Source: Pelomonas sp. Root1217
GTDB lineage: Bacteria; Pseudomonadota; Gammaproteobacteria; Burkholderiales; Burkholderiaceae_C
Assembly (NCBI RefSeq): GCF_001425705.1
Contig: NZ_LMDC01000001.1
Location: 1,097,814 to 1,161,813 of the forward strand
Direction of reading: 5' to 3'
Length of the DNA: 64,000 bases
The translations under genes and the position numbers were made by a program. Each line of letters begins with the position of its first letter. Positions within the stretch are counted from its first letter, which is position 1. The notes beneath the pieces were generated by a model that did no database searches, was not told the DNA's origin, and saw only the letters and a list, made by a program, of their open reading frames with translations. Of the stretch, positions 62,776 to 64,000 are shown in pieces.

Positions 62776-63852
62776 TCATGGCTTCAACCAGCGCTGCAGT
62801 TGTTCCAGCACGGCGGCGTCGGTCTGCAGACCCAGATGGCCCAGACCGGTGAAGAGGGCGGTGTCGGCGAAGGCGAGCCGGCGCGCTGGCGAGCGGTGCT
62901 GGCCCAGCGCACTGGCCACCGGCACCAGGCCATCGCCGAGCCATCGAGCGGGTGAGCCACTGGCGGATTTGGACGTGGTAGCCGCCACGGCGTAGCAGGC
63001 CACGCCCTCGGGCAGCGGTAGCACGCTGGCCTTGCCGGCATCGGCCTCGAGCAGGCTGGCATGGCGCAGGTCGCGGATACCGGCGCTGCGCCGCGCGGCC
63101 AGCAGGGACAGCGGACGCGAGTAGGCGCTGATGTTGAGCAATTGCTGCACCTGCTGGCCGCCGCGTTCCAGCGGCGCGCCCTGATGCGGCGTACCGAGCG
63201 TGACGAGGGTTTGCAGCCGCTTGGGCCAGCGCCGCCGCCCGGCCTGGGCAATGGCGCTGCGCGCCACCAGGCCGCCCATGCTGTGGCCGAGCAGCGTCAG
63301 CGGGCCGGGTACGTCGTCCAGCAGCTTGGACAGCTCGGCGCCATTGCGCCAGATGGGTCGGCCGCTGTTGTAGCGCAGGCCCAGTGGCTGGTAGCCGAGT
63401 GCCGCGAGCGCGGTCGGGAAGTCGGCACCGTCGCGCCGCCACTGCGTTTCGTTCATGCACAGGCCGTGCAGCATGACGATGGCTGGTCCCGTTGCGTCGT
63501 CCACCAGCGGGCGCAGGCTCATCGTCGTGACCAGCGGGTTGGCCGTGTCTTCGAGGTAGTCGCCCAGCACGCCGTTCAACGCGGCCTGCACGGCGTTCGC
63601 GCGGTCGGCCTCGGCCTGGCCGAGCAGCGGTGTCAAGGCGCCGAGGGCCAGGTCCAAGCCGCCGCCCACCAGCTTCGTCACGCCGCGAACGCTGCGGTAG
63701 ACGAGGCCGGTGATGCCGGAGGTGCGCTCGCGTTTTTTCGTCAGTGGCAGCCGGGAGATTTCGGCATGCATGGCCTCGACGAGGTTGGTGACGCCGGTGG
63801 TGGCGTCAACGGCGAGGCGGCTGGCGCCGCGGAGCTGCTGGGGGCTGGGCAT
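62776..63852 (-). CDS. Alpha/beta-hydrolase, lipase-like
   Basis: A 358-residue protein. The oxyanion region IVMLHGLCMNETQW near 125, the nucleophile elbow TLLGHSMGGLVARSA near 195 (GHSMG), an Asp likely in WLGDGLVPVAS near 305 and His in TGLGHLGLQTD near 335 make a complete triad. The N-terminal ~110 residues are helical and unlike common lipases. No clear signal peptide. Resembles PGAP1/lipase-type hydrolases; substrate unknown. Its 5' side faces repeat copy 2. Confidence 0.85.
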   Translation of the reverse strand: MPSPQQLRGASRLAVDATTGVTNLVEAMHAEISRLPLTKKRERTSGITGLVYRSVRGVTKLVGGGLDLALGALTPLLGQAEADRANAVQAALNGVLGDYLEDTANPLVTTMSLRPLVDDATGPAIVMLHGLCMNETQWRRDGADFPTALAALGYQPLGLRYNSGRPIWRNGAELSKLLDDVPGPLTLLGHSMGGLVARSAIAQAGRRRWPKRLQTLVTLGTPHQGAPLERGGQQVQQLLNISAYSRPLSLLAARRSAGIRDLRHASLLEADAGKASVLPLPEGVACYAVAATTSKSASGSPARWLGDGLVPVASALGQHRSPARRLAFADTALFTGLGHLGLQTDAAVLEQLQRWLKP

Positions 63853-63885
63853 GAGTGGATCATGCCGCTGTTGTTGTGTTTGGAG

Positions 63886-64000
63886 GCTTTTGCGTAGAGC
63901 CTGTCTGCTCGGTGCATTGCCGGGAGTCCCGCCCGGCAGCGGGGTAACTTTCTTCTGCGGGGCCAGAAGAAAGTCACCAAAGAAGAGGCCCTGAACCGCA
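63886..64000 (-). repeat. Dispersed intergenic repeat, copy 2 (runs off window)
   Basis: Reverse-oriented copy of 34842-34974 with the same TTCTTCTG/CAGAAGAA stem and CCCGGCAATGC block, lacking about 17 bp found in copy 1. It lies at the 5' side of the lipase-like gene and continues past the window end. Confidence 0.85.

Overview
The window is GC-rich and gene-dense, with frequent ATGA/TGATG start-stop overlaps. Gene content (hslVU, coaX, assimilatory nasA/nirBD/cobA, nrtABC, a TRAP operon with a DctB-like kinase and FixJ-like regulator, a MocR regulator, many two-component systems) points to a Betaproteobacterium of the order Burkholderiales, probably near Roseateles/Rubrivivax/Leptothrix. 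This placement is inferred from gene content and style, not from a search. No rRNA, tRNA, CRISPR array, integrase or transposase was seen.

Layout. 1-1.5 kb: end of hslV and all of hslU. 1.5-7 kb: a LuxR regulator, then a signalling cassette in which a periplasmic binding protein and a hybrid histidine kinase converge on a response regulator. 7.3-9.7 kb: coaX and a chemoreceptor. 10-14.5 kb: one 1490-residue gene joining an HNH-nuclease-like domain to a NACHT/STAND NTPase and a long helical C-terminus, a probable stand-alone anti-phage gene set between housekeeping genes. 14.6-27.1 kb: nitrate assimilation, with the operon nirB - PilJ-like protein - nirD - nasA-like micro-ORF - nasA - cobA on the minus strand, a PP2C/Ser-Thr kinase fusion, the nitrate transporter narK and an ANTAR-PilJ regulator. 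27-34.5 kb: MBL-fold protein, MocR regulator with cupin, SDR with AraC regulator, and an OmpR/EnvZ-type pair transcribed with an intradiol-dioxygenase-like lipoprotein. 35-39 kb: nitrate ABC transporter nrtABC and a NasT-like ANTAR protein. 39-44.6 kb: TRAP transporter with its two-component system. 44.6-50.7 kb: hypothetical proteins, a serine hydrolase and another two-component pair. 50.8-56.9 kb: an S53 peptidase behind a cyclic-di-GMP-I riboswitch, and a kinase / receiver / HD-GYP operon. 57-64 kb: a molybdopterin oxidoreductase, a TPR-GGDEF protein, a JmjC-like cupin and a lipase-like hydrolase.

How it fits together. The nitrate genes form one regulon readable from the DNA. nirB, narK, the ANTAR-PilJ gene and nrtA each have a sigma-54 -24/-12 element, and at nirB, narK and nrtA an NtrC-like site or half-site lies about 62-65 bp upstream of the predicted start. 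The predicted narK and nrtA transcripts begin, within 1-2 nt of the start, with a hairpin carrying the same hexaloop (AAUGGU or AAUGGC, A at position 1 and G at position 4), the type of RNA target bound by ANTAR antiterminators. Two ANTAR proteins are encoded: a NasT-like one beside nrtABC and an ANTAR-PilJ fusion beside narK. A second theme is cyclic-di-GMP: a riboswitch, a GGDEF enzyme with an intact active site and inhibitory site, and an HD-GYP protein that has lost several metal ligands.
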